Under the pieces are notes generated by a model that did no database searches, was not told the DNA's origin, and worked only from the letters and a program-made list of their open reading frames with translations. Both the position numbers and the translations under genes were made by a program. Shown one piece after another: positions 20,427-29,540 of a stretch of DNA of 64,000 nucleotides (its first letter is position 1; each line of letters starts with the position of its first letter). Source of the DNA: Barnesiella sp. (GTDB taxonomy: Bacteria > Bacteroidota > Bacteroidia > Bacteroidales > Muribaculaceae); the NCBI GenBank assembly GCA_014801075.1, contig JAAVEW010000023.1, forward strand, positions 62,001 to 126,000, written 5' to 3'.

Positions 20427-20455
20427 AATTCTCAATTCATAATTCATAATTAGGA
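20424..20455. repeat. ATTCATAATTC-type AT-rich repeat overlapping the argB start region
   Basis: aattcataattctcaattcataattcataatt; related to the repeat at 55022-55061. Confidence 0.75.
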
Positions 20456-20566
20456 TGGCCGGAATTATATGCCATCCGGAATAGGACGCAATCTGTCGCG
20501 TCGCTGCCTGTTCAGGACCGGAACAGTCCCTATGTTAATACAGTCCCTAACTGTCCCTATGTTAAT

Positions 20567-20595
20567 GCGGGCACACGAGAGTATCGTGTGCCCGC
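20567..20595. other. GC-rich hairpin 3' of prfB (possible terminator without a clear T-tract)
   Basis: Perfect 12-bp stem gcgggcacacga / tcgtgtgcccgc, loop gagta. Confidence 0.6.
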
Positions 20596-20600
20596 ACGTT

Positions 20601-21720
20601 TTACTGCTGCTCTTCAGCTGCAAATTCCATGAGGTAGGCTTTGATGAAGCCGTCGATGTCGCCGTCCATCACGCCGCCGACGTCCGATGTCTGGTGGCCG
20701 GTGCGATGGTCCTTGACGCGGCGGTCGTCAAACACGTAGGAACGTATCTGCGAGCCCCACTCGATTTTCATTTTGCCCGCTTCCACCTTGGCCTGCTCTT
20801 CGAGGCGGTGCTGCATCTCTTTCTCGTAGAGAATGGAGCGCAGGTGGCGGAGAGCGTTCTCCTTGTTCTTGGGCTGGTCGCGGGTTTCGGTGTTCTCGAT
20901 GAGGATTTCCTCTTTCTCGCCGGTGTAGGGGTCGGTGTACTGGTAGCGCAGACGCACACCCGATTCCACCTTGTTGACGTTCTGACCGCCGGCGCCGCCC
21001 GATCGGAATGTATCCCACGACATGAGTGCCGGTTCGATTTTCACTTCGATGGTGTCGTCGACGAGGGGGGTGACGAATACCGAGGCAAACGATGTCATGC
21101 GCTTGCCCTGGGCGTTGTAGGGCGATACGCGCACGAGGCGGTGCACGCCGTTCTCGCTCTTGAGATAACCGTAGGCAAAGTCGCCCTCCACGTTGATGGT
21201 ACACGACTTGATGCCCGCTTCATCCCCTTCGAGAAGGTTGGCGATAGAGGTCTTGTAGCCGTGACGCTCGCAGTAGCGCAGATACATGCGCATCAGCATC
21301 TGAGCCCAGTCCTGGCTCTCTGTACCGCCCGCTCCTGAGTTGATTTTGAGCACCACGCCGAGTTTGTCCTCTTCGCGGCGGAGCATGTTGCGGAGTTCAA
21401 GCGCCTCGATGGCCTCGACGGCTGCCTTGTACTGGTTGTCGACCTCCTCTTCGGTCACGAGTTCTTCTTTGTAGAAATCAAAGGATAGCTGGAGCTCGTC
21501 AACGAGGTTTTCCACTTCGTTGTAGCCGTCGATCCAAGCCTTGATATCCTTGATTTTCTTCATCTGGGCCTGCGCTTCCTTGGGGTGTTCCCAGAAGTCG
21601 GGCACGTGGGTGCGCAGTTCCTCTTCTTCAAGTTCTATTTTCTTGCTGTCGATGTCAAAGATACCTCCTCAACGCGAGCTTGCGTTCAAAAGTCTCTTTT
21701 AATTGTTCCTGGGTAATCAT
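20601..21720 (-). CDS. prfB: Peptide chain release factor 2, programmed +1 frameshift
   Basis: Zero-frame segment MITQEQLKETFERKLALRRYL from the ATG at 21720, stop TGA at 21657-21655, then +1 frame continuing into ...HVPDFWEHPKEAQAQMKK; contains GAGGQNVNKVESGVRL. Confidence 0.96.
21655..21669 (-). promoter_or_regulatory. RF2 programmed frameshift site
   Basis: Minus-strand AGG AGG TAT CTT TGA C: SD-like AGGAGG followed by CUU UGA C. Confidence 0.95.
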
Positions 21721-21755
21721 AATTATTTAATTTTCAATGGTTGTTTTCTTTTTGG

Positions 21756-21796
21756 GGGACGGGTCGGACGAGTCAGACGAGTCGGACGAGTCGGAC
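21756..21796. repeat. 9-bp tandem repeat (GTCGGACGA units) upstream of prfB
   Basis: gggacgggtcggacgagtcagacgagtcggacgagtcggac. Confidence 0.85.
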
Positions 21797-21810
21797 ATTC
21801 CATTCCGGCC

Positions 21811-23322
21811 TTAATAACTGCCGGGGATGGCGGGCTCGTGGCGGGAGGAGCGTGATTGCCTTACGTCCTCGAGGTTGGGGAGTGAATAGGTGGTGTAGTT
21901 GTCCATCACTTCGCTCACCTTGTTGATTTCGAGGAACGAGGTGCCGTGGCCTTCGCCGAATCCGCCGCCGAGGTAGGCTATGGAGTCGTTGAGGGTCAGG
22001 CGGTTGCTCTCAAGCAGGTGGCGCAATCCGTCGCGCAGATACTGACGTGACGAAGCGCAGGGGGGCTGGTGTATGGCCCACACTCCGTAGGAGAGCGAGA
22101 GGAGTCGCACCACGTTCTCGCGGTAGCAGAGTGCCATGGTGGGATACATGCCGCGGAACGAAGCCACGTAGCGTGCCGTGCGGCCCGTGTAGCTGTCGGT
22201 GATGATAGCGCGGGTGCCGAGCACTGCGGCTGAGTTGACGGCCTGTCGGGCGAGGAACGAGGTGACATCGTTCTCGACGGCAGTGTCGGTGGAGCGGCAA
22301 GCTGCGGCCATGGAGCGCTCGGCTTCGAGGGCCACGCGGGTCATGGTGGCGACGGCTTCCACGGGATAGCTGCCGTAGGCGGTCTCGCCGGAGAGCATCA
22401 GTGCGTCGGTGTGCTGATACACGGCGTTGGCAATATCCGACACCTCGGCACGTGTGGGGCGGGGTGCGGAAATCATGGAGTGGAGCATCTGTGTGGCCAC
22501 AATCACGGGCTTGTGGGCGCGGCGACACTTGTCGATGAGTATGTTCTGTATGCCGGGAATGCGTTCCACGGGGATTTCGATACCGAGGTCACCGCGGGCA
22601 ATCATGATGCCGTAGGAGGCTTCAAGTATCTCGTCGAAATTGTCGATACCCTCCTGGTTCTCAATTTTGGAGATGATTTTGATGGAGGAGCCGCGCTCGT
22701 CGAGGATATCCTGTATGGCCTTGACGTCGGCAGCCGAACGCACGAACGAGTGGGCTATAAAGTCGACACCCAGGTCAATGGCATAGCCTATGTTGGTGAT
22801 GTCGCGGGGAGTGAGCGAGGGGAGATTGATTGACACGCCCGGTATGTTGACACTCTTGCGCGCTCCGAGTTTGCCGTTGTTGAGGGCGGTGGCGTGGATT
22901 ACGCCGTTGTCTATGCTGTCGATGACGAAGTCGAGCTCGCCGTCGTCGATGAGCATGTGGTCGCCGGGACGCACGTCGTCGGCAATGCCTGGGTAGGAGA
23001 GGGCGATGCACTCATGCGAAGTGAGCGCACCGGGGTTGCCGATAAATTTTATCTTGTCGCCGGCCGTAATGGTTATCGCTGTGTCGGGGTCGGGGAAATC
23101 GTTGTTGGTGGTGCGTATCTCCGGGCCTTTGGTGTCGATGAGTATGCCTATGCGCTCCGACACGCTGCGCACGTTGTTGACTATCTTTGTGAAGCCTTCG
23201 AGCGAGAGGTGGGCCGAGTTCATTCTTACCACGTTCATGCCGTTGACAAAGAGGTCGTTGATGAAGTCGACATCACAACGCTTGTCAGAAACGGTGGCTA
23301 CGATTTTGGTAAATTTTTTCAT
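21811..23322 (-). CDS. pyk: Pyruvate kinase
   Basis: MKKFTKIVATVSDKRCD, IMIARGDLGIEIPVERIPGIQ, VIVATQMLHSMI; start adjusted from 23355. Confidence 0.95.
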   Translation of the reverse strand: MKKFTKIVATVSDKRCDVDFINDLFVNGMNVVRMNSAHLSLEGFTKIVNNVRSVSERIGILIDTKGPEIRTTNNDFPDPDTAITITAGDKIKFIGNPGALTSHECIALSYPGIADDVRPGDHMLIDDGELDFVIDSIDNGVIHATALNNGKLGARKSVNIPGVSINLPSLTPRDITNIGYAIDLGVDFIAHSFVRSAADVKAIQDILDERGSSIKIISKIENQEGIDNFDEILEASYGIMIARGDLGIEIPVERIPGIQNILIDKCRRAHKPVIVATQMLHSMISAPRPTRAEVSDIANAVYQHTDALMLSGETAYGSYPVEAVATMTRVALEAERSMAAACRSTDTAVENDVTSFLARQAVNSAAVLGTRAIITDSYTGRTARYVASFRGMYPTMALCYRENVVRLLSLSYGVWAIHQPPCASSRQYLRDGLRHLLESNRLTLNDSIAYLGGGFGEGHGTSFLEINKVSEVMDNYTTYSLPNLEDVRQSRSSRHEPAIPGSY

Positions 23323-23388
23323 AAAAAGGAAACCTATTGGGATGGCGGCACTCATAATTCGGTAAAGCGTGCCGCATTAAATAATATG

Positions 23389-23396
23389 CAAATTTA
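23389..23396 (-). promoter_or_regulatory. Bacteroidetes -7 element for pyk
   Basis: TAAATTTG on the minus strand. Confidence 0.55.
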
Positions 23397-23438
23397 CGAT
23401 ATTTTGAGAAAAAAACGAGGCGTTGTCCGAGATTAATT

Positions 23439-23468
23439 TTGCCGAGCAAGTAATTTAGTGTATTTTTG
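23439..23468 (+). promoter_or_regulatory. Bacteroidetes promoter (-33 TTG, 19-bp spacer, -7 TATTTTTG)
   Basis: TTG at 23439-23441 and TATTTTTG at 23461-23468, upstream of the MITE-like element and the 23732 gene. Confidence 0.6.
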
Positions 23469-23532
23469 CGGATGAAATCGCGTGGCGGTGGTCGCCAGAC
23501 CCGCGCTCAACCGCACGATAAACCGCCCGCAG

Positions 23533-23719
23533 TTAAGTAACTGTTCAAAATTATTTTAATATTATGGCGGAAGAATTTTCCTGACGATTTTTCACGAGGA
23601 GGAAGGAGTGTAGCGAGCTACATGACTGATGACGAGGGGAAAAGCGGCGGAAAAGACTCCGACAGAATATTAAGATAATGTGAACGGTTAATATAAAATA
23701 ATTTTAAACAGTTACTTAA
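23533..23719. mobile_element. MITE-like non-coding element, 179 bp, with ~22-bp terminal inverted repeats and flanking TTAA
   Basis: GTAACTGTTCAAAATTATTTTA (23537-) vs reverse complement of the right end GTAACTGTTTAAAATTATTTTA (-23715), 21/22 identical; TTAA at 23533-23536 and 23716-23719; no ORF inside. Confidence 0.7.
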
Positions 23720-23731
23720 TATCGAATAATT

Positions 23732-24106
23732 ATGGAAGAAAAAATCATAAAGGAACTGGAAAAGGATGTCGACGGACTCGCCACCTACGAGTTCATCGCC
23801 AACAATGTCGAGGCTATCGACGACGACCTCGACTGCCTTACCGACAATCTCATCAAAGTTGACGGCAACGGTCAGTTCCTCGTCAGCGCGGCGCGTTTTC
23901 TCGCAGCCGTCGACAAGGAGCGTTTCGCTGCGGCAATTGACCGCATGGTAGCGGCCGCCATCGACAAGGACCGCGAGCGCGCCTACATAGGCTGTCTGCT
24001 CGAAAGCCTCTACGGCGCCGACTATCTTGAGCGTGCCGAGGAATTGCGCGTCAGCGACAATAATTTCCGACGTATCTACAAACGTCTTTATCCCAAAGGA
24101 TTATGA
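23732..24106 (+). CDS. Conserved-looking hypothetical protein, 124 aa
   Basis: Good coding composition; ATGA overlap with the downstream PPIase gene. Confidence 0.75.
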   Translation: MEEKIIKELEKDVDGLATYEFIANNVEAIDDDLDCLTDNLIKVDGNGQFLVSAARFLAAVDKERFAAAIDRMVAAAIDKDRERAYIGCLLESLYGADYLERAEELRVSDNNFRRIYKRLYPKGL

Positions 24107-25005
24107 AAAAGATTATGATAGCGGCATCACTGTTTGCGCTGATGGCCGTGACTGTCGGCTGCAAGCAGGCCGACTCCGCCTCGGCCGCCAACGCCGAAAC
24201 AACATTGACCAACGATATAAACAACAACGATATGAGCGATACAACCAACGTAAACAAGGAAGATGCAATAGTAAAGATCAGCACCACGATGGGCGACATC
24301 AAGGTGCGTCTCTTCGGCGACACTCCACGCCACCGCGACAATTTCATCAAACTCGCCAAGGAGGGCTTCTATGACGGAGTGCTCTTCCACCGCGTCATCA
24401 ACGACTTCATGGTACAGACCGGCGACCCCGATTCGAAGAATGCCCCCAAAGGCAAGATGCTCGGCTCAGGCGGTCCCGACTACACTCTCGAGGCTGAGAT
24501 TGTCTATCCCAAGCATTTCCACAAACGCGGCGCTCTCGCAGCAGCGCGTCAGGGCGACCAGGTCAACCCCGAGCGTCGCTCCTCAGGTTCGCAGTTCTAT
24601 ATCGTGACCGGCAAAGCCTACAATGAGGCCAACCTCGGCCAGATGGAGCAGCAGCTTCAGATGGCACAGCAGCAGGGCATCTTCAACCGTCTTGCCGGCG
24701 AGAACATGGCCAAGATACGCGAACTCCAGGCCAAGGGCGACCGTGACGGACTCATGGAGCTTCAGAACGAACTCATTGCCATCACCGAGGCCGAGGCTGC
24801 GCAGAATCCCGCCAAGCTCACCGAAGAGCAGCGCGCAGCCTACACCACCGAGGGCGGTACTCCCCACCTCGACAACCAGTACACCGTGTTCGGCGAAGTA
24901 ATATCGGGCATGGATGTTGTCGACGCTATCCAGAAAGTATCGACCGACCGCAACGACCGCCCCGTAGAGGATGTTAAAATCATCTCCGTTGAGGTGGAAG
25001 AATAA
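24103..25005 (+). CDS. Cyclophilin-type peptidyl-prolyl isomerase lipoprotein
   Basis: Lipobox TVGCKQ; DNFIKLAKEGFYDGVLFHRVINDFMVQTGDP, SSGSQFYIVTGK, YTVFGEVISGMDVVDAIQ; ~80-aa insertion before YTVFGEV. Confidence 0.93.
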   Translation: MKKIMIAASLFALMAVTVGCKQADSASAANAETTLTNDINNNDMSDTTNVNKEDAIVKISTTMGDIKVRLFGDTPRHRDNFIKLAKEGFYDGVLFHRVINDFMVQTGDPDSKNAPKGKMLGSGGPDYTLEAEIVYPKHFHKRGALAAARQGDQVNPERRSSGSQFYIVTGKAYNEANLGQMEQQLQMAQQQGIFNRLAGENMAKIRELQAKGDRDGLMELQNELIAITEAEAAQNPAKLTEEQRAAYTTEGGTPHLDNQYTVFGEVISGMDVVDAIQKVSTDRNDRPVEDVKIISVEVEE

Positions 25006-25041
25006 GTTGAGTATATAACGGGTGTAATTACCGACTGACTT

Positions 25042-26277
25042 ATGATAGAGACTACGCGTTTTGAACTCGCCAACGGGCTGCGCTTCGTCCACAACTACGA
25101 CCCCAACACCGCCATGGTGGCCCTCAACGTGCTCTACAACGTGGGAGCGCGCGACGAGTCGCCGGAGCTTACGGGACTGGCCCATCTGTTTGAGCACCTG
25201 ATGTTTGGCGGCTCGGTCAATATCCCCGACTTCGACGGAGCCATCGAGCGCGCCGGCGGCAGGAACAACGCGTGGACCTCCAACGATTTCACCAACTTCT
25301 ACGACATAGTCCCGGCCCACAACGCCGAGACAGCATTCTGGCTTGAGAGCGACCGCATGCTCAGCCCCTCGTTCACCGAGCGCTCCCTCGAAGTGCAGCG
25401 TTCGGTGGTAATCGAGGAGTTCAAGCAGCAGTGTCTCAACCGACCTTACGGTGACATGATGCACCACCTGCGCGGCATGGTCTACACCACCCATCCCTAC
25501 GCGTGGCCCGTCATAGGCAAGACCCCGGAGCATATCGCCCGCGTGACCCGCGACGACGAGAAGGCTTTCTTCTTCTCCCACTACGCGCCCAACAACGCCG
25601 TGATAGCCGTGTCAGGCAACATCACCGCCGAGGAGACACGTCGCCTGGCCGAGAAATGGTTCGGCGACATACCCCGTCGCGACATCGCACCGCGCAGCTA
25701 CGCCGCCGAGCCGGTGCAGACAGCCCCCCGCCATGCCGAAGTGTCGGGCCATGTACCCACCACCGACATCACTATCGCCTACCCGATGGAGGGCTACGGT
25801 ACCAAACAATATTACTGCGCCGACCTGCTCACCGACCTCATGGCCAACGGCGAGTCATCCATCTTCTACCGCGAACTGCTCATGGAGAGCGACCTCTTCA
25901 CCTCGGTCGACGCCTCCATTCTCGGTAGCGAGGAGCCGGGCATACTTATGCTCAACATGCGTCTGCGCGAAGGCGGGGCCGACAACGAGCGCCGCGCTAT
26001 CGACACTGTCAACGCCAAGGTTGAGGATGTCATCACCCGCGACTTCACCCCCGAGCATCTTACGAGGGCAATCAACCGCATGGAGTCGGCGATGCTTTTT
26101 AATAATGTCAGCTACCTCGCTAAGGCTCAAGCTCTTGCGATGTGTGAATACCACGGTGAGGACATCAACGCCATGATAAGCCGTTATAGAGAGCTTACTG
26201 CCAACGACTTGCGTTTTGCCGCACGCGATATTTTCCGACCCGAACGAGCCAACACCCTCATTTATCGACCCGTATAA
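25042..26277 (+). CDS. M16-family zinc peptidase
   Basis: GLAHLFEHLMFGG (HxxEH-type motif) and pitrilysin-like layout. Confidence 0.93.
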   Translation: MIETTRFELANGLRFVHNYDPNTAMVALNVLYNVGARDESPELTGLAHLFEHLMFGGSVNIPDFDGAIERAGGRNNAWTSNDFTNFYDIVPAHNAETAFWLESDRMLSPSFTERSLEVQRSVVIEEFKQQCLNRPYGDMMHHLRGMVYTTHPYAWPVIGKTPEHIARVTRDDEKAFFFSHYAPNNAVIAVSGNITAEETRRLAEKWFGDIPRRDIAPRSYAAEPVQTAPRHAEVSGHVPTTDITIAYPMEGYGTKQYYCADLLTDLMANGESSIFYRELLMESDLFTSVDASILGSEEPGILMLNMRLREGGADNERRAIDTVNAKVEDVITRDFTPEHLTRAINRMESAMLFNNVSYLAKAQALAMCEYHGEDINAMISRYRELTANDLRFAARDIFRPERANTLIYRPV

Positions 26278-26358
26278 AAGAGTGAAAGAACCCGCATAGA
26301 AGAATCACCTGTATAAAATTATCACCAATATAGAAAAGCCACTCGTATAGAAGAAACG
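26269..26358. repeat. Degenerate 17-bp tandem repeat
   Basis: Units at 26291, 26308, 26325, 26342 (cccgcatagaagaatca / cctgtataaaattatca / ccaatatagaaaagcca / ctcgtatagaagaaacg), plus a related unit at 26269-26285 covering the M16 stop codon. Confidence 0.6.
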
Positions 26359-26403
26359 GCAGAGAAGCATCAGATGAGAAGTGGTGTCAAATTTCAGTAA
26401 GCG

Positions 26404-28722
26404 ATGGAGAAAAGAATTTCAGGTATATTGACTGCGATAGTTGTGGCGGCGGTGTGGGTACTGACCGGTTGCAGCTCAACGCGCCATGTGCCTGATGGAG
26501 AGTATCTTCTTGACAAGGTGAGCATCGAGGTTGACCCCGCAACCGGCACTGACCAACTCACTCTCATCAACTACCTGCGCCAGCAGCCCAACCACGTGGT
26601 GCTCGGCTTCGCAAAGTTGCAGCTCGGCCTTTACAACATGTCGGGCCGCGACTCCACCAAGTGGTACAACCGCTGGGTGCGCAGCCTCGGTCAGCCCCCC
26701 GTGCTCTTTGACCGCGACCTCACCGAGCAATCGCGCCGTCAGCTCGAACTCGCCCTTATCAACAAGGGCTACACCAACACGAGCGTCACCGTCGACACTA
26801 TCTTCGACAAGAAAGACCGCAAGGTTGAGCTGATATACCGTATTGACGCCGGCAATCCTCATGTAATCAGGAATATAACCTACGAATTTGAGGACTCGGT
26901 GATAGGTTCGGAGATTATGGCCGACCGCGAACAGCTGATTATTGAGGATGGCAGCCTGCTCAATCGCGACCTCCTTGAAAATGAGCGTATAAGCATCACC
27001 TCGCGCCTCCGCGACAAAGGCTACTACAACTTCACCAAGGAGCAGATTACCTTTATTGCCGACACCACGGCGTCGTCGACCGACGTTGACCTCATCATGC
27101 GTGTACACCGCCCGCAGAATGTCGATTCGACCTATCGCGAGCGTCCGCTCAACGTGAGCCGCGTTGTCTACCGCGTGGAGTCACCCGACCCCGGCGAGGC
27201 GGCCGCCCGCGACACGGTGAGAGCCGGTAATTTCATGTTTATCTACGACGGCGACCGTTACCTGAAGCGCTCGCTGCTTGAGGAAAAATGCTTCATACGC
27301 CCCGGCGAACCTTACAGCGCTACCGATGTCAACCGCACATATGAGGCTCTGACACAGCTTTCTATAATCAAGTTTGTCAATATAGCCATGGTGCCTGACA
27401 AAGTGGACGGCGAGCCTGCGCTCGAAGCCGTCATCACGCTGTCGCGCACCAAGAAGCAGGGACTGACATTTGAAGTCGAAGGCACTAACTCAGAGGGCGA
27501 CCTTGGTTTCGGTATCGGTGTCACCTATCAGCACCGCGACCTTGCCCACGGCGCCGAAGTGCTTACCGCCAAGGTGCGCACCTCCTACGAGAGTCTTTCA
27601 GGACGCCCCGAGGGCATCATCAACGACCGCTACACCGAGGTGGCTACCGAGGTAGGCATCACGTTCCCCAAGTTTGAAGCCCCCTTCATATCGCGCGGCT
27701 TCAAGCAGCGCTCCAAGGCAAAGACGGAGTTCGCACTGTCGTTCAACTTCCAGGAACGCCCCGAATACACCCGTGTCATCGCCGGCGCAGCGTGGAAATA
27801 CCGTTGGAACGACCCTGCCAATCAGCGCCGCAACACGTTTGACCTCATCGACATCAACTACGTGTACCTGCCCAAGTCGACCATTGACTTCATCAACACC
27901 GTAGCCCCGCAGAACCCCCTGCTCCGCTACTCCTACGAGGACCATCTCATCATGCGCATGGGTTACTCAATCTACCGCACCAACCGACGCCCCGTAGTGC
28001 CGAGTTCTCGCACATTCGGTCCTGTATTCCAGCAACGTATATGGACACTGCGCACCTCGGTCGAGACTGCCGGCAACCTCCTCTATGCCATCTCGTCAAT
28101 CACCGGGCAGAAGCGCCACGGCGACGCCTACAAGGTGTTCAACACCCAGTATGCGCAGTATGCCAAGTTTGACATCGACTACTCGTGGGTCAACAATTTC
28201 AACTCGCGCAACTCAATAGCGCTTCATGCCGGATTCGGCATCGGAGTGCCCTACGGCAACTCGCGCATGATACCCTTCGAGAAACGTTTCTATGCCGGAG
28301 GTGCCAACTCCGTGCGCGGCTGGGGCGTCCGTACGCTCGGTCCGGGTGCTTACGACGCCCGCAACTCGGTGGTCGACTTCATCAACCAGTGCGGCGACAT
28401 ACGCCTCGACCTGAGCATGGAGTACCGCGCCAAACTGTTCTGGGTCATCGAGGGCGCGCTCTTTATCGACGCGGGCAATATATGGACTATCCACAACTAC
28501 GAGAACCAGCCCGGCGGTATGTTCCACTTCAACAGCTTCTACAAACAGATAGCCGCCGCCTACGGTGCCGGTATCCGATTCGATTTCACATACTTCCTGC
28601 TGCGACTCGACCTCGGTATGAAGGCCCATAATCCCGCTGCCGGTCAGCAGGAATGGCCGTTGCTCCATCCCCGCTGGGGCCGCGACAAGACATTGCATTT
28701 CTCAATCGGCTACCCCTTCTGA
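26404..28722 (+). CDS. BamA/TamA-family outer membrane lipoprotein (TamL-like)
   Basis: Lipobox LTGCSSTRHVPDGEYLLDKV; Omp85 barrel motifs (FYAGGANSVRGWGVRTLGPG). Confidence 0.88.
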   Translation: MEKRISGILTAIVVAAVWVLTGCSSTRHVPDGEYLLDKVSIEVDPATGTDQLTLINYLRQQPNHVVLGFAKLQLGLYNMSGRDSTKWYNRWVRSLGQPPVLFDRDLTEQSRRQLELALINKGYTNTSVTVDTIFDKKDRKVELIYRIDAGNPHVIRNITYEFEDSVIGSEIMADREQLIIEDGSLLNRDLLENERISITSRLRDKGYYNFTKEQITFIADTTASSTDVDLIMRVHRPQNVDSTYRERPLNVSRVVYRVESPDPGEAAARDTVRAGNFMFIYDGDRYLKRSLLEEKCFIRPGEPYSATDVNRTYEALTQLSIIKFVNIAMVPDKVDGEPALEAVITLSRTKKQGLTFEVEGTNSEGDLGFGIGVTYQHRDLAHGAEVLTAKVRTSYESLSGRPEGIINDRYTEVATEVGITFPKFEAPFISRGFKQRSKAKTEFALSFNFQERPEYTRVIAGAAWKYRWNDPANQRRNTFDLIDINYVYLPKSTIDFINTVAPQNPLLRYSYEDHLIMRMGYSIYRTNRRPVVPSSRTFGPVFQQRIWTLRTSVETAGNLLYAISSITGQKRHGDAYKVFNTQYAQYAKFDIDYSWVNNFNSRNSIALHAGFGIGVPYGNSRMIPFEKRFYAGGANSVRGWGVRTLGPGAYDARNSVVDFINQCGDIRLDLSMEYRAKLFWVIEGALFIDAGNIWTIHNYENQPGGMFHFNSFYKQIAAAYGAGIRFDFTYFLLRLDLGMKAHNPAAGQQEWPLLHPRWGRDKTLHFSIGYPF

Positions 28723-28856
28723 GGCAGCCGCTGAGTAGCAAAAATCCCTCCAAAATCTCTCCGAGATCTCTCTTTGCGCTGAATCATTTAGATTCAAGCA
28801 CTCTATAAATATTAAATCCTGTTTAAACTCAACCACTCTCTTAATCCTACTGAATT

Positions 28857-29525
28857 ATGGACGGACAGAAGAAAAGTCTGGTAATATTTGACCTTGACGG
28901 CACGTTGCTCAATACTATCACCGACCTCGGTCAGGCTGCCAACTACGCCCTGAGCAAGAACGGTTATCCCACCCATCATCTCTCATCCTACCCCCATTTC
29001 GTGGGCAACGGCATAGGCAAACTCATAGAGCGCGTGCTCCCCTCCGACGCCCGTACCGAGGCGATTATCGCCAAGATGCGCGCCGACTTCATAGAGTATT
29101 ACAACGAGCATCTTACCGATACCACCGCTCCCTATCCCGGCATCGAGGATATGCTGCGCGACCTGCAGGCCGCCGGCGTGAAGATGGCCGTTGCTACCAA
29201 TAAGTATCAGGATGCTGCGACCAAACTTATACTGCACTTCTTCCCCTACATCTCGTGGGTGTCGATTGCGGGGCAAACCGACGGTGTGCCCGTGAAGCCC
29301 GACCCCTCGGTGCTTTTCCGTATTCTCGCCGAGTATCCTACCCCAAAGGCTGACGTTATGATGGTGGGCGATTCGGGTGTCGACATGGAGACAGCGCGCC
29401 GCGCCTGCGTGGAGTCAACCGGTGTGAGCTGGGGATTTCGCAGCGTAGCCGAACTGACCGAAGCCTACGCCGACCACATAATCAACGCCCCCGACGAACT
29501 CGTAACCCTCGTCGGCGCAGACTGA
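28857..29525 (+). CDS. HAD-family hydrolase, phosphoglycolate phosphatase-like
   Basis: VIFDLDGTLLNTITDLGQAANYAL, MMVGDSGVDMETARRA. Confidence 0.88.
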   Translation: MDGQKKSLVIFDLDGTLLNTITDLGQAANYALSKNGYPTHHLSSYPHFVGNGIGKLIERVLPSDARTEAIIAKMRADFIEYYNEHLTDTTAPYPGIEDMLRDLQAAGVKMAVATNKYQDAATKLILHFFPYISWVSIAGQTDGVPVKPDPSVLFRILAEYPTPKADVMMVGDSGVDMETARRACVESTGVSWGFRSVAELTEAYADHIINAPDELVTLVGAD

Positions 29526-29540
29526 TAGCGGCGGTAATCG

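Noticed and set aside
20469-21338. 289-aa plus-strand ORF opposite prfB
   Set aside because: Antisense to a conserved RF2 core; shadow ORF.
24583-25581. 332-aa minus-strand ORF opposite the cyclophilin and M16 genes
   Set aside because: Spans two convincingly coding plus-strand genes; shadow ORF.
26404-28722. Second bamA
   Set aside because: Lipobox and N-terminal features fit the Bacteroidetes TamL-like lipoprotein; the true bamA is at 12261 beside skp.
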